The notes under the pieces are model-generated. The model was not told the DNA's origin. It saw nothing but the letters and a program-made list of their open reading frames with translations, and ran no database searches. Below, piece by piece: positions 17,146 through 26,199 of a DNA stretch of 64,000 nucleotides; position 1 is the first letter of the stretch; every line of letters starts with the position of its first letter. The position numbers were made by a program, and so were the translations under genes. This DNA is from Campylobacter gracilis (GTDB lineage: Bacteria; Campylobacterota; Campylobacteria; Campylobacterales; Campylobacteraceae): positions 1-64,000 of the forward strand of contig NZ_JAHAFS010000006.1 of the NCBI RefSeq assembly GCF_018374135.1, given 5' to 3'.

Positions 17146-17917
17146 CGTTTTTCATCCACCTTTCTAGCGCGCTCATCTGCTCGTGCGCGGTTAAATTTAA
17201 CTTAATCGGACTTAGCGTCGCCCGCCCCTCAAAAAGTGCCGAAATGTCGCTGTTCTCGTTCCTGCTCGCATCAAAGCTGAGCGTAGATTTGCCGAGCCAA
17301 TAATACTCCATCCCGCGCGGATTGCGGTTTAGCTGCGCATCGGTGTCGTAGAGCTTCTCGCCGCATGGCGCAACCGTTAGTCCCTTAAAATCTTGCTTTG
17401 AAACGGCAGGAATGTTTAAATTTAAAAACTGCTTCGGCGGCAGCGGAAAGCCGTTTTTGAAAATTTTTTCCACCAGATCAACCGCAAGCTCGCATGCGAG
17501 ATCAAACCCATATCGCTGCAGAGAGTCCGCGACGTAAAACTGGCTCACCGCAAGCGCGGGAATGCCTTGCAAAACCCCTTCCATCGCGCCTCCGCAAGTG
17601 CCAGAATAGGTCACGTCCTCCGCGACGTTGGCGCCATGATTTATGCCGCTTATCACTAGATCGGGCTTGCGGTTATACAGCGCGCGGAGCGCCAAATACA
17701 CGCAATCTGCGGGCGTAGCGTCGTCGAGTTTAAAAAATCCGTCGTCGAGCTTTACAAATCTAAGCGGGCGCGTGAGCGTGAGCGAGTGCGAGCATGCCGA
17801 TTTTTCGGAGCTTGGCGCTACGATTGTGACGTTTGCGATCGATCTTAGTGCGCTTGCTAGCTCCAAAAGCCCGCGCGCTTCGAATCCATCGTCGTTGGTG
17901 ATTAAAATTTCTTTCAT
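17138..17917 (-). CDS. surE: 5'/3'-nucleotidase SurE
   Basis: SurE is a metal-dependent nucleoside monophosphate phosphatase linked to stationary-phase survival. The 259-aa protein begins KEILITNDDGFEARGL with the metal-binding Asp pair at 9-10 and has the Ser loop PSSEKSACSHSLTL and the signature DLVISGINHGANVAEDV. Length matches the family. In C. jejuni it is also next to the E1-like gene, so the order surE-tcdA is conserved. Confidence 0.92.
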   Translation of the reverse strand: MKEILITNDDGFEARGLLELASALRSIANVTIVAPSSEKSACSHSLTLTRPLRFVKLDDGFFKLDDATPADCVYLALRALYNRKPDLVISGINHGANVAEDVTYSGTCGGAMEGVLQGIPALAVSQFYVADSLQRYGFDLACELAVDLVEKIFKNGFPLPPKQFLNLNIPAVSKQDFKGLTVAPCGEKLYDTDAQLNRNPRGMEYYWLGKSTLSFDASRNENSDISALFEGRATLSPIKLNLTAHEQMSALERWMKNDE

Positions 17918-18278
17918 ATTCTTTCTTTAACTAAAATTTCACGACAGACCTATCGGGGCGGAATTTCGTCTGTAAAAATCTAACGCTCAATTCTTTACTA
18001 TGCAAAAATTGCTACTTAGTTTGCGCGGCGTAAAATTCCGTCGCGCCAAATTTTTTCGCAAAAATTCCATCACGAACTTAGATCGCAAAATCCATAGAAA
18101 AATTTCGCCTTTTCGCTACAAATTTTATAGCCTGCCACGTAATTTCATTGCCTAAATTTCGCTTTCGAAATTCCTTAAATTAAATTTTTGCGACCGCACT
18201 CCGCAACTCGTCACAAAATTTCGCCTTTTAAATTTTCGCGCCGATGTAAATCCGCGGCATAAAATTATTCGAGGTCTT
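17918..18278. repeat. Intergenic, RAATTY-rich
   Basis: About 360 bp lie between the surE start and the lipoprotein stop, with no frame of note. It contains many AAATTTC/GAATTTC/AAATTCC words, as in the other arrays. The surE promoter is presumably at the left end. Confidence 0.4.
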
Positions 18279-18779
18279 CTACAACCCCGCTTTACGGCAT
18301 ATCTCCTCACTTACTTGCGAATCAAGTAGGTGCGAGCTTGGATAATCGTAGAAAAATCGGTGCACTTCACGCACTCCGTTTCGCAATAAAGCTCGCGTAC
18401 TAGGTGCATTGCAGTCATTTTCGGTAATATCCTTGGCTAGCAATTTGAGATATTTTTGCCGATCGGAGCTTTTTAGGCTCGCCCAGTCAGGGCTTAGCGA
18501 GTAGGCATAGATCAGATCGCTCCCTTGTGCGCTAATTTCTTCGAGGAAGGCAAACTGCGCGACCTTAACGTGGGGCTTGGCGCCGCCTACGTCTGCTGCG
18601 ATCTCGCTAGCTGCGGCTTTAGCGACGAGTGCGGGCGAGCCTAGCTTACTAAGCGCCTCAAAACGCGCCGTTACTGCGGGATCCTCATTGACTTGACGCT
18701 TTTGGTATTTAGCCGCGCCGCAACCGCCCAGCAACATCGCGAACGCGCTGCATAACGCTAAAATTTTAAAATTTTTCAT
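18279..18779 (-). CDS. Predicted lipoprotein of unknown function
   Basis: This 166-aa protein has a clear lipoprotein signal: KNFKILALCSAFAMLLGGC, with Cys at residue 20 preceded by LLGG. The mature part is mixed helical with several Cys (ENDCNAPSTRALL, EEICRKAGL). No family is recognised. It is transcribed divergently from lpxB, whose start lies 68 bp away; the shared intergenic DNA has TATAATTAA-like elements that could serve either direction. Confidence 0.65.
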   Translation of the reverse strand: MKNFKILALCSAFAMLLGGCGAAKYQKRQVNEDPAVTARFEALSKLGSPALVAKAAASEIAADVGGAKPHVKVAQFAFLEEISAQGSDLIYAYSLSPDWASLKSSDRQKYLKLLAKDITENDCNAPSTRALLRNGVREVHRFFYDYPSSHLLDSQVSEEICRKAGL

Positions 18780-18847
18780 CTTAAATCCTTTGTCGGCTTA
18801 ATTTTAGCACATTTTGCTATAATTAACAAAAATTTAAAAGGCTAAAT

Positions 18848-20206
18848 TTGAAATATTTAATCTCTTGCCTAGAACCCTCGGCAAACCTGCATTTCAAAGA
18901 GGTTTTTGAGCATCTTAAAAAGCTCGATCCCGCTTACGAAATTTGCGGAATTTTCGATGAAAAGCTGGGCTCGCCGATATACAAAAGCAGCGAATTTTCG
19001 GCGATGGGCTTTATAGAAATTTTGCCGCTGATTTTAAAAGCCAAGCGCGCGGTAGCACAGATGACGCGGCTTGCGGCGGAGTGCGATCGCGTGCTTTTAA
19101 TCGATTCGCCCGCGTTTAATCTGCCGCTTGCTCGCGCGATCAAAGAAAGCGGCGCGCGCGCGGAAATTTCATATTATATCCTGCCGCAGGTTTGGGCGTG
19201 GAAGCCGCACAGAACGGAGAAGCTGAAGGCGTTTTGCGACAATCTGCTCTCCGTCTGGCCTTTTGAGGCGAAATTTTTCGGCGCGAATTGCGAGGGAGAT
19301 AAGGGCGCCGTGCCGCAAGAAGCGAAGAGCAAAGAGGCTGCGCCGAAAGAGCATGCCGCACGAAGCGAGCAAAATTTCACTTCGCCAAATTCTGCGCCTG
19401 ATTTCGCGGATCAAAATTCTAAGGCACAGAATTCCGGTAATTTTTGCGAGCGAAATTCCGAGACCGAGAATTCTAATGAGCCAAACTTCACCAGGCAAGG
19501 CTTCTCGCAGAATTTCGCATCGCAAAGCTCCGACGAGCCGTGCTCCGCGCAGAATTCTGCGGCTTTAAATTTAGCGGCTCAGAGCCGTGCTCGCTATTTT
19601 TTCGTAGGGCATCCGCTGCTTGACGAGATAAAATTCCAAAAAACAAGTTACGAAAAACAGGGCAAGATCGCCTTTATGCCGGGCTCGCGCAGAGCTGAAA
19701 TTTCAAGACTGATGCCGATTTTTAGAGCCCTTGCGCCTAAATTTGAAAATAGCGAGCGGGTCTTAATAATCCCGCCGCATCTGATGGATCAAAGAGATGA
19801 AATTTACGGGTCTCTGGACGGCTTTAGCATCGCAAACGATACTCCTGCCACGCTTAAGGATTGCGATTTTGCCTTCATCTGCTCGGGCACGGCAACGCTT
19901 GAGGCGGCGCTCATCGGCACTCCGTTCGTGTTGTGCTACAAAGCAAAGGCGTTTGACGTTTGGCTCGCGCGAAAGCTCGTAAAGCTAAAGCACGTGGGGC
20001 TTGCAAATATTATTTTTGATTTTTTGGGCGAGGAGCCTCTGCACGAGGAGCTTTTGCAATCCGAGGTAAGCGCGCAAAACCTACTCGCCGCATACGAGCG
20101 CTGTGACGCCGCTAAATTTAAGCTCGCGAGCAAAAAGCTGCGAGATTATCTAAAGCTCGGCTCCAGCGAAAACGTGGCAAAAATTTTAACGCAGCCTGCG
20201 AGCTGA
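18848..20206 (+). CDS. lpxB: Lipid-A-disaccharide synthase with a ~98-aa low-complexity insert
   Basis: LpxB condenses lipid X and UDP-diacylglucosamine into the lipid A disaccharide at the inner membrane. The start is TTG at 18848 after AAAGG. Family marks are SCLEPSANLHFKEV at the N-terminus, SYYILPQVWAWKPHR, the region VGHPLLDEIKF, FMPGSRRAEISRLMP and ICSGTATLEAALIGTPFVL. Total length is 452 aa, but the fold needs about 355. The excess sits near residues 148-247 (DNA ~19290-19588), between FFGAN and YFFVGHP. It is Gln/Asn/Ser/Ala-rich with QNSA, ENSN and QNFA-like repeats. It lies at the hinge between the two GT-B lobes. The family call is firm; why the insert is tolerated is unknown. Confidence 0.88.
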   Translation: MKYLISCLEPSANLHFKEVFEHLKKLDPAYEICGIFDEKLGSPIYKSSEFSAMGFIEILPLILKAKRAVAQMTRLAAECDRVLLIDSPAFNLPLARAIKESGARAEISYYILPQVWAWKPHRTEKLKAFCDNLLSVWPFEAKFFGANCEGDKGAVPQEAKSKEAAPKEHAARSEQNFTSPNSAPDFADQNSKAQNSGNFCERNSETENSNEPNFTRQGFSQNFASQSSDEPCSAQNSAALNLAAQSRARYFFVGHPLLDEIKFQKTSYEKQGKIAFMPGSRRAEISRLMPIFRALAPKFENSERVLIIPPHLMDQRDEIYGSLDGFSIANDTPATLKDCDFAFICSGTATLEAALIGTPFVLCYKAKAFDVWLARKLVKLKHVGLANIIFDFLGEEPLHEELLQSEVSAQNLLAAYERCDAAKFKLASKKLRDYLKLGSSENVAKILTQPAS

Positions 20207-20254
20207 AATTTTAAGGCTAAAGCTTATATAATTTGATAAAAAGAAAGGAAGATT

Positions 20255-20746
20255 ATGACGACCGAACCAATGACGCTTTACGGATATGAAAAGATCACCT
20301 CCGAGCTCAAGGAGCTTCAGAGCGTGAAGCTGCCTCACATCGTGCAGCAGATCGACATCGCGCGCGGACACGGCGATCTGAAAGAAAACGCCGAGTACCA
20401 CGCGGCGCGCGAAGAGCAGGCGTTTCTACTCTCGCGCATCGCCGAGCTTAGCGACATCGTCTCTCGCTCAAAGATCATCGATCCCTCAACCTACGAGCAC
20501 GACCGCGTAAAATTCGGCTCCACCGTTACCTTTATGGACGTAGAGACCGAGCGGGAGGAGGTTTATACGATCGTAGGGCTTAGCGAAGCGGATATCTCGC
20601 GCAAACTTATCAATATAAACACTCCGCTCGCGCGCCAGCTTTTAGGCAAAGCAGAGGGCGATGAGGTGGTGCTTCAGCTACCATCAGGCACGCGCGATGT
20701 GGAAATTTTAAGCGTCGAATACAATCCGATCAAATTTGAGAATTAG
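20255..20746 (+). CDS. greA: Transcript cleavage factor GreA
   Basis: GreA rescues backtracked RNA polymerase by stimulating transcript cleavage. The 163-aa protein has the N-terminal coiled coil (YGYEKITSELKELQ ... GDLKENAEYHAAREEQ) whose tip carries the acidic D/E residues, then the FKBP-like C-terminal domain (SPLARQLLGKAEGDEV-type pattern). Length is standard. It follows lpxB by 48 bp, the order seen in C. jejuni, and is followed immediately by argC. Confidence 0.95.
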   Translation: MTTEPMTLYGYEKITSELKELQSVKLPHIVQQIDIARGHGDLKENAEYHAAREEQAFLLSRIAELSDIVSRSKIIDPSTYEHDRVKFGSTVTFMDVETEREEVYTIVGLSEADISRKLININTPLARQLLGKAEGDEVVLQLPSGTRDVEILSVEYNPIKFEN

Positions 20747-20747
20747 C

Positions 20748-21755
20748 GTGAAAAAAGTAGGCATCATCGGCGTTAGCGGCTATACGGGGCTTGAGCTGAT
20801 TAAGGCTCTACTTTCTCACCCAGGCTTTGAAATTTCATATTTGGGCGCTTCGACAGATGGAGAGATAAGCGAAATTTTTCCGCAGCTTCGCGGAGTTTTG
20901 CAAATGCCAGTACGAGTTGCCGATGCCGCAGATGCCGCAAAAGCGTGCGATCTTGTTTTCTTGGCGCTGCCGCATGGAAAAGCGATGGAATTTGCTCGCG
21001 AAATTTTAAAATTTAAAAGCGTCAAGGTAGTCGATCTATCGGCTGATTACCGCCTAAGCCGCGAGCTTTACGAGAAAAATTACACCACGCATTTAGACCC
21101 TCGTAATTTAGCCCACGCCGTTTACGGACTACCCGAGCTAAATCGCAAAAAGATCCGCGCGGCGCGGCTTACGGCAAATCCGGGCTGCTACCCTACCTGC
21201 TCTATTTTGGCGCTCGCGCCGTTCGTGCGGCTACTAGATCCTAGTATCGGCGTATTTATCGACGCAAAAAGCGGAGTAAGCGGCGCAGGCAAAGCTCTTA
21301 AAGCAAGTAGCCATTTCGTAAGCGCGAACGAAAACGCAAATGCCTACTCGCCGATCTCGCATCGCCACGCAGACGAAATCAAAGAGCAGCTGCAAATTTT
21401 AAAAGGCGGCGAATTTAGCACGCTTTTCGTGCCGAATTTGCTGCCGATTACGCGCGGAATGCTGGTTAGCGCGTTTGGCGTGCTGCAAAAGAGCGTGGAC
21501 GCAGAGGCGGTGCTGCGAGAATTTTACGCGAACGAGCCTTTCGTGCGCGTTCGAAGCGAACCCGTGAGTATAAAAAACGTCGTAGGAACGCACTTTTGCG
21601 ATATTTTTGTAAAAACGGCGGGCAATAAAATTTGGATCAACTCGGCGATCGATAATCTTTTGCGCGGAGCATCGTCGCAGGCGGTCGCAAACGCAAATTT
21701 AATGTGCGGATTCGCCGAAGCTACGGCGCTGCCGCGCATCGCGCACGGAATTTAA
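20748..21755 (+). CDS. argC: N-acetyl-gamma-glutamyl-phosphate reductase
   Basis: ArgC reduces N-acetylglutamyl phosphate to the semialdehyde in arginine synthesis. I choose GTG at 20748, one base after the greA stop, because it yields the expected MKKVGIIGVSGYTGLEL; an in-frame TTG at 20736 would overlap greA. The catalytic Cys lies in TANPGCYPTCSIL, followed by DAKSGVSGAGK and a C-terminal HFCDIFV region. It is about 335 aa, normal for the family. In C. jejuni argC is elsewhere, so this position between greA and the phosphoesterase is particular to this lineage. Confidence 0.93.
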   Translation: MKKVGIIGVSGYTGLELIKALLSHPGFEISYLGASTDGEISEIFPQLRGVLQMPVRVADAADAAKACDLVFLALPHGKAMEFAREILKFKSVKVVDLSADYRLSRELYEKNYTTHLDPRNLAHAVYGLPELNRKKIRAARLTANPGCYPTCSILALAPFVRLLDPSIGVFIDAKSGVSGAGKALKASSHFVSANENANAYSPISHRHADEIKEQLQILKGGEFSTLFVPNLLPITRGMLVSAFGVLQKSVDAEAVLREFYANEPFVRVRSEPVSIKNVVGTHFCDIFVKTAGNKIWINSAIDNLLRGASSQAVANANLMCGFAEATALPRIAHGI

Positions 21756-21797
21756 GCGATGTATCGTTCGCAAAAGCCTTCACGCGCCGGAGCCTAA

Positions 21798-22532
21798 ATG
21801 CAAAATGATCAAATTCAGGCGATAAAACCGGGCGCGATCTTTATCGGCGATGCACACGCGGGCGCGAGCAGGCCGCAATTTTTGAAATTCTTGCGCGCGC
21901 TGCGTTCCACGCAAAGCCTGCCGCCTCAAATTTTTATGATGGGCGATATGTTTGATTTTTTGGCAAACACGACCTACGTGCAGCGCTTCTACGAAGAGGA
22001 GATCGCGCTAATAAACGAGCTGTCGCGAAAATGCGAAATTTTTTACTTCGAGGGCAACCACGATTTTAATCTGCGTGAAATTTTCCCCTGCGCAAAAGTT
22101 TATCCAAACGCCGCGCAGCCTGTTAAATTTATCTGCGAGAGCGGCGAAGCGGTACAGATTGCGCACGGCGATCTGTTTTTGCCGCGTCTGACGCAGTTTG
22201 CGCTGCTTTCGCTACGAAACAGGGCTTTTCTGAAATTTATGGATCTGCTCGACCGCGCTTTAAAATTTAAAATTTCAAAAGTAATCTTAAAATCGCAAGA
22301 GGGGAAAAATCTATACAAAAAAATGCTAAATTTTAAGGATATAATCGCGCCGAAGATCGATTTTTACGCGGCAAATTTAATCATCGAAGGCCATTATCAT
22401 CAAGATGAAATTTTATATTTCGGCGAGAAAAAATATATAAATTTGTGCTCGTTCGGGGTCGGGAGCAAAATTTACGAGGTCGCAAAAAGCGAAAAATTTA
22501 CGCTAATTCCAAAAAACTTAAACTTAAATTAG
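21798..22532 (+). CDS. LpxH-like metallophosphoesterase (UDP-2,3-diacylglucosamine hydrolase candidate)
   Basis: This 244-aa calcineurin-like phosphoesterase has IFIGDAHAG, MMGDMFDFL, FEGNHDFNLREIF, VQIAHGDLF and IEGHYHQDE, the five metal-site motifs in the order seen in LpxH-type enzymes. It sits in the lpxB neighbourhood, as its homologue does in C. jejuni, which supports a lipid A role: removal of UMP from UDP-2,3-diacylglucosamine to give lipid X, the step before LpxB. Direct proof is lacking. In C. jejuni, cheV-cheA-cheW lie between this gene and serB; here only 31 bp separate them. Confidence 0.75.
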   Translation: MQNDQIQAIKPGAIFIGDAHAGASRPQFLKFLRALRSTQSLPPQIFMMGDMFDFLANTTYVQRFYEEEIALINELSRKCEIFYFEGNHDFNLREIFPCAKVYPNAAQPVKFICESGEAVQIAHGDLFLPRLTQFALLSLRNRAFLKFMDLLDRALKFKISKVILKSQEGKNLYKKMLNFKDIIAPKIDFYAANLIIEGHYHQDEILYFGEKKYINLCSFGVGSKIYEVAKSEKFTLIPKNLNLN

Positions 22533-22563
22533 CTATAATTCCTAAATTTTTGCGAGGATATTT

Positions 22564-23187
22564 ATGATAAAGCTTTGTGTTTTCGACTTTGATTCTACGC
22601 TGATGGACGGCGAGACGATAGGTTTTTTCGCCGCTAAAATGGGCACGCAGCGACAAGTTAGCGAAATCACGAAGCGTGCGATGGCGGGAGAACTTGATTT
22701 TTTCGAAAGCCTTAGCGAGCGCGTGGCGCTGATAAAGGGGATGAAGCTTAGCGATGCCGAAGCTATCGCGGAAAGCCTGCCTTTCGTTTGCGGCGCTAGC
22801 GAGATCATCGCGTATCTGAAAAATAAAGGCATAAAGGTGATCGTCTTTAGCGGCGGATTTCATCTCGCCACCGACGCCGCGCAGAAAAAACTAGGCTTTG
22901 ATGCGAGCTTTGCGAACTATCTGCATGAAAAGGACGGAATTTTAACCGGGCTTTTTGGCGGCGAGATGATGTTTGGATACTCAAAAGGCGCGTTGCTTGC
23001 GCAGCTTAAATCGCTGATGGGTCTAAAGACGAGCGAAGTAATGTGCGTGGGAGACGGCGCGAACGATGTTTCGATGTTTCGCGAGGCGGGACTTAAAATC
23101 GCCTTTTGCGCGAATGAAATTTTAAAAGAGCACGCGAGCGTCTGCATTGAAAAAAAGGATTTGAAGGAGATTATGAAATATGTATGA
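22564..23187 (+). CDS. serB: Phosphoserine phosphatase
   Basis: SerB is a HAD-family enzyme that dephosphorylates O-phosphoserine in the last step of serine synthesis. The 207-aa protein has the nucleophile motif DFDSTLMDGETI (D8, D10), motif II VFSGGFH and motif IV VGDGANDVSMFREAG. There is no N-terminal ACT domain, the usual short Campylobacter form. It overlaps tal by eight bases. serC, the preceding pathway step, is at 37408. Confidence 0.9.
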   Translation: MIKLCVFDFDSTLMDGETIGFFAAKMGTQRQVSEITKRAMAGELDFFESLSERVALIKGMKLSDAEAIAESLPFVCGASEIIAYLKNKGIKVIVFSGGFHLATDAAQKKLGFDASFANYLHEKDGILTGLFGGEMMFGYSKGALLAQLKSLMGLKTSEVMCVGDGANDVSMFREAGLKIAFCANEILKEHASVCIEKKDLKEIMKYV

Positions 23188-24187
23188 TAAAGCCCTAAAT
23201 TTCAGCCTTTGGTGCGACTTTTTGGAGCGCGATTTTATCGATAAAGATTTCGACGAGCTGATCAAAAAGGGGATAATTAACGGCGCGACTTCCAATCCCG
23301 CAATCTTTAAAAACGCGATCCTAAGCTCCTCCGCATACGATGCGGCCAAAGAGGAATTTAGAAAAAAGGAGCCTAAAAAGCTGTATGAAATTTTAGCCAC
23401 CGCGGACATCAGAAGCGCGGCGGAGAGCCTGCTTAAAAATTTTATTAACGGCGATGACGGCTTTGTGAGTATCGAGGTTGATCCATGCTTTGCAGACGAC
23501 GCCGAGGCGATGTATCGCGAGGGCAAACACCTATACGGCACGATCGGCATGCCAAACGTTATGATCAAAATCCCTGCGACCAAGGCGGGCTACGAAGCGA
23601 TGCGCGATCTACTGAAAAAGGGGATCAGCGTAAATGCGACTTTGGTTTTTTCGCCTGAGCAGACCGCGAAATGCATCGAGGCGATAAAAGAGGGCATAGC
23701 AGGCTTTCGTCGCTACTTCCCGAAGGCGAATTTACCCAAAACCGTAATTAGCATATTCGTTAGCCGCTTCGATAGGTTACTGGATGAAAAAATGGCAGCG
23801 GCGGGTCTTCCTACCGGCAAAATCGGCACGATGAACGCCGCGAAGTGCTACAATATCATCGCTAAAGAAAATTTAAACTACGTAAAGCCGCTGTTTGCGA
23901 GCACGGGGGTAAAAGGAGACGATCTGCCGAAGGATTACTACGTAAGCGAGCTAATGTATCCGGGCTGCGTAAACACCGCGCCGCTTGAGACCATAGAGGC
24001 TTTTGTAAGCGGCGATCAAAAACCCAAAACGCCGCCGAGCGATGCGCAGATAGAGGAATTTTTCGCGCGCGTAGCGGATGCGAAGATCGATATAAAAAAG
24101 GCGTATAAAAAGCTGCTGGATGACGGGCTAGTGGCCTTTGAAGAGGCATTTAAAGAGATAATAAAAACACTTAAAAAGGAGAAATGA
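23180..24187 (+). CDS. tal: Transaldolase
   Basis: Transaldolase moves dihydroxyacetone units between sedoheptulose-7-P and glyceraldehyde-3-P in the non-oxidative pentose phosphate pathway. The 335-aa protein has GATSNPAIFKNAI near the N-terminus, VMIKIPATKAGYEAM with the Schiff-base lysine, NATLVFSPEQ and SIFVSRFDRLLD. The start ATG overlaps serB, and the stop overlaps the pilT ATG by four bases, giving a tightly coupled trio. Confidence 0.93.
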   Translation: MYDKALNFSLWCDFLERDFIDKDFDELIKKGIINGATSNPAIFKNAILSSSAYDAAKEEFRKKEPKKLYEILATADIRSAAESLLKNFINGDDGFVSIEVDPCFADDAEAMYREGKHLYGTIGMPNVMIKIPATKAGYEAMRDLLKKGISVNATLVFSPEQTAKCIEAIKEGIAGFRRYFPKANLPKTVISIFVSRFDRLLDEKMAAAGLPTGKIGTMNAAKCYNIIAKENLNYVKPLFASTGVKGDDLPKDYYVSELMYPGCVNTAPLETIEAFVSGDQKPKTPPSDAQIEEFFARVADAKIDIKKAYKKLLDDGLVAFEEAFKEIIKTLKKEK

Positions 24188-25404
24188 TGGCGGGTTCTAT
24201 AGATTATTCGCAGTATCAAGTTGACGCTTCTACGCTGGATTTTAAGCAGCGAGATAGGCTAAATAAATATCTGGAATTTTTGATCCAAAACGGCGGTAGC
24301 GACCTTCATATCAAGTCGGGCGCGGTTATTAGAGGGCGCATCCATGGCGAGCTGGTAAAATTTAGCAAGACGCCATTTTTGAAAGAAGACGCGATGACGC
24401 TAGCCAAAGAGCTGCTCATTACGCGCTTTCCGGAGCTCATCGAGAGAAAGAGCGTGGATTTTACCTACAAGCTAAACGAAGATTATCGCTTCCGCGTTAA
24501 TATTTTCTTTCAAATCGACGGTATTAGCGCGGTTTTCCGAACGATCCCCGTTAAAATTCCAGAGATTGACGAGCTGGGTTTGCCGCCCTCGATCAAAGAT
24601 ATTTGCGACACGGCTATGCGCGGCGTCGTGCTACTTACGGGACCTACGGGAAGCGGAAAGACGACCACGATCGCAAGTATGATAAATCGCATAAATAGGC
24701 AAAGAACCAGCCATGTCGTTACGATCGAGGATCCCGTCGAGTTCGTATTTAAAGACGATAAATGCATCATCAATCAGCGCGCTATCGGCGAGGACTGCAA
24801 CAACTTCGCAGATTCGCTTCGCGCCGCGCTGAGAGAGGACCCGGACGTAATATTCGTGGGCGAGATGCGCGATTTAGAAACGATCGAGACCGCACTTCAC
24901 GCCGCGGAAACGGGCCACTTAGTGTTTTCGACGGTGCACACTATTGACGCAAAAGAGACGGTAAACCGTATCATTGCGATGTTTGAGCAGGCCGAACAGG
25001 AGCGTATCCGAATGACGCTTGCATCCGTCCTAGAGGCGGTCATCTCTCAGCGCCTTGCCCGTACTATCGAGGGCAAGCGCGTAGCCGTCGTTGAAATTCT
25101 ACGCAAAAACACCCGTATTAAGGATATGATACTTGATGCGCGCGACGACGAAATTCCTGACGCGATCGCCGATGGTCGCAACACCTACGGCATGCAGACC
25201 TTCGATCAGCACCTGCTTGATCTTTACAGAGACGGCATTATTACCCGCGAGGAGGCGCTGGATAAGGCCTCTAAGCGAAACGACCTCGATCTGCAAATAA
25301 AAAACGTGGACCTTGCCAAAAAAAGGGATTTGGCAGCAGAATCCGGAGAGAGCGCCGAAGAGATGCTCGCCGGCGAAGTCGTACAGCTAAAAGAGATCCG
25401 ATAA
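24184..25404 (+). CDS. pilT: PilT-family type IV pilus retraction ATPase
   Basis: This 406-aa hexameric secretion ATPase has an N-terminal PAS-like part, Walker A GPTGSGKT near residue 157, the Asp box IEDPVEF, Walker B VIFVGEMRDLET, the His box GHLVFSTVHT and the PilT-type LRNTYGMQTF region (here DGRNTYGMQTFDQHL). PilT drives pilus disassembly for twitching, adhesion and DNA uptake. No other pilus gene is in the window. In a lineage that seems to lack flagella, twitching may provide surface movement; this is an inference. A hairpin terminator follows. Confidence 0.9.
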   Translation: MMAGSIDYSQYQVDASTLDFKQRDRLNKYLEFLIQNGGSDLHIKSGAVIRGRIHGELVKFSKTPFLKEDAMTLAKELLITRFPELIERKSVDFTYKLNEDYRFRVNIFFQIDGISAVFRTIPVKIPEIDELGLPPSIKDICDTAMRGVVLLTGPTGSGKTTTIASMINRINRQRTSHVVTIEDPVEFVFKDDKCIINQRAIGEDCNNFADSLRAALREDPDVIFVGEMRDLETIETALHAAETGHLVFSTVHTIDAKETVNRIIAMFEQAEQERIRMTLASVLEAVISQRLARTIEGKRVAVVEILRKNTRIKDMILDARDDEIPDAIADGRNTYGMQTFDQHLLDLYRDGIITREEALDKASKRNDLDLQIKNVDLAKKRDLAAESGESAEEMLAGEVVQLKEIR

Positions 25405-25415
25405 GTCATAAATTT

Positions 25416-25448
25416 TAAAATTCTAAATTTTTGCAATTTAGAATTTTA
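25416..25448 (+). terminator. Terminator after pilT
   Basis: TAAAATTCTAAATT (25416-25429) pairs with AATTTAGAATTTTA (25435-25448), a 14-base stem with a five-base loop, 12 bases past the pilT stop. The flanking A and T runs would let it work on either strand. Confidence 0.75.
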
Positions 25449-25654
25449 AAGAATTCTGCCTGCTGCCGCGCGGGTGGAATTCTATTCGCTTGCTCGTGCA
25501 TATACGAGTATGTCTTGAGTTCGCAGGATTTAGCGTAAATTTTAATCGGCTAAATTCCGTGCAATTTTACTTCTAAATTTCATCGTGGCGCTTAAATAGA
25601 TTTAAAGCAACATTTAGCTATTATCACGCTTCATTTTTTCACAAAGGAAACCTA

Positions 25655-26191
25655 ATGTTAGAAGGTATCGTTAGAGATAGTATCGGTAAAAGGGCTTCAA
25701 AATCCCTAAAACGAGATGGTTATCTAATCGCTAATATTTATGCGAAAGGATTTGAAAATATTAACGCAGCGTTTAAAGTAAACGACTTTATCAAGGCTAT
25801 GCGCGCAAAAGAAGATCTTCCTTTCGAGGTTAGCGTGGGCGGTAAGACATATCGCGTTATAGTGCAAGAATACCAAAAGCACCCCGTCACAAACACCCTA
25901 ACCCACGTAGATTTGCGCGTAGTTCAGGATGACGTGGTAAGCAAATATTTAGTGCCGGTTAAGGTAACTGGCGTCGCTAAAGGGCTAAAAAACAAAGGTA
26001 TTTTGGTGCAATCCAAGCGCCGTATCGCCGTAAAATGCGCAGGCAAAGATCTACCAAACGATTTTACGCTCGATGTAAGCGATCTTGACGTAGGCGATTC
26101 GCTTTTGATCCGAGACATTCCGGTAAAAGAGGGCGTCAGCATCATCCTAGACGGCTCGGTAGCGGTAGTCGGAGTTACTTCGGCTAAATAG
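25655..26191 (+). CDS. rplY: Ribosomal protein bL25 (long, TL5/CTC type)
   Basis: bL25 binds 5S rRNA in the large ribosomal subunit. The 178-aa protein has the N-terminal L25 domain (MLEGIVRDSIGKRASKSLKRDG) and the C-terminal CTC-type beta domain (DVSDLDVGDSLLIRDIPV). The start has AAAGGAAACC upstream. It begins the conserved run rplY-pth-lptG-lysA found in C. jejuni. Confidence 0.94.
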   Translation: MLEGIVRDSIGKRASKSLKRDGYLIANIYAKGFENINAAFKVNDFIKAMRAKEDLPFEVSVGGKTYRVIVQEYQKHPVTNTLTHVDLRVVQDDVVSKYLVPVKVTGVAKGLKNKGILVQSKRRIAVKCAGKDLPNDFTLDVSDLDVGDSLLIRDIPVKEGVSIILDGSVAVVGVTSAK

Positions 26192-26199
26192 GGGCGCCT

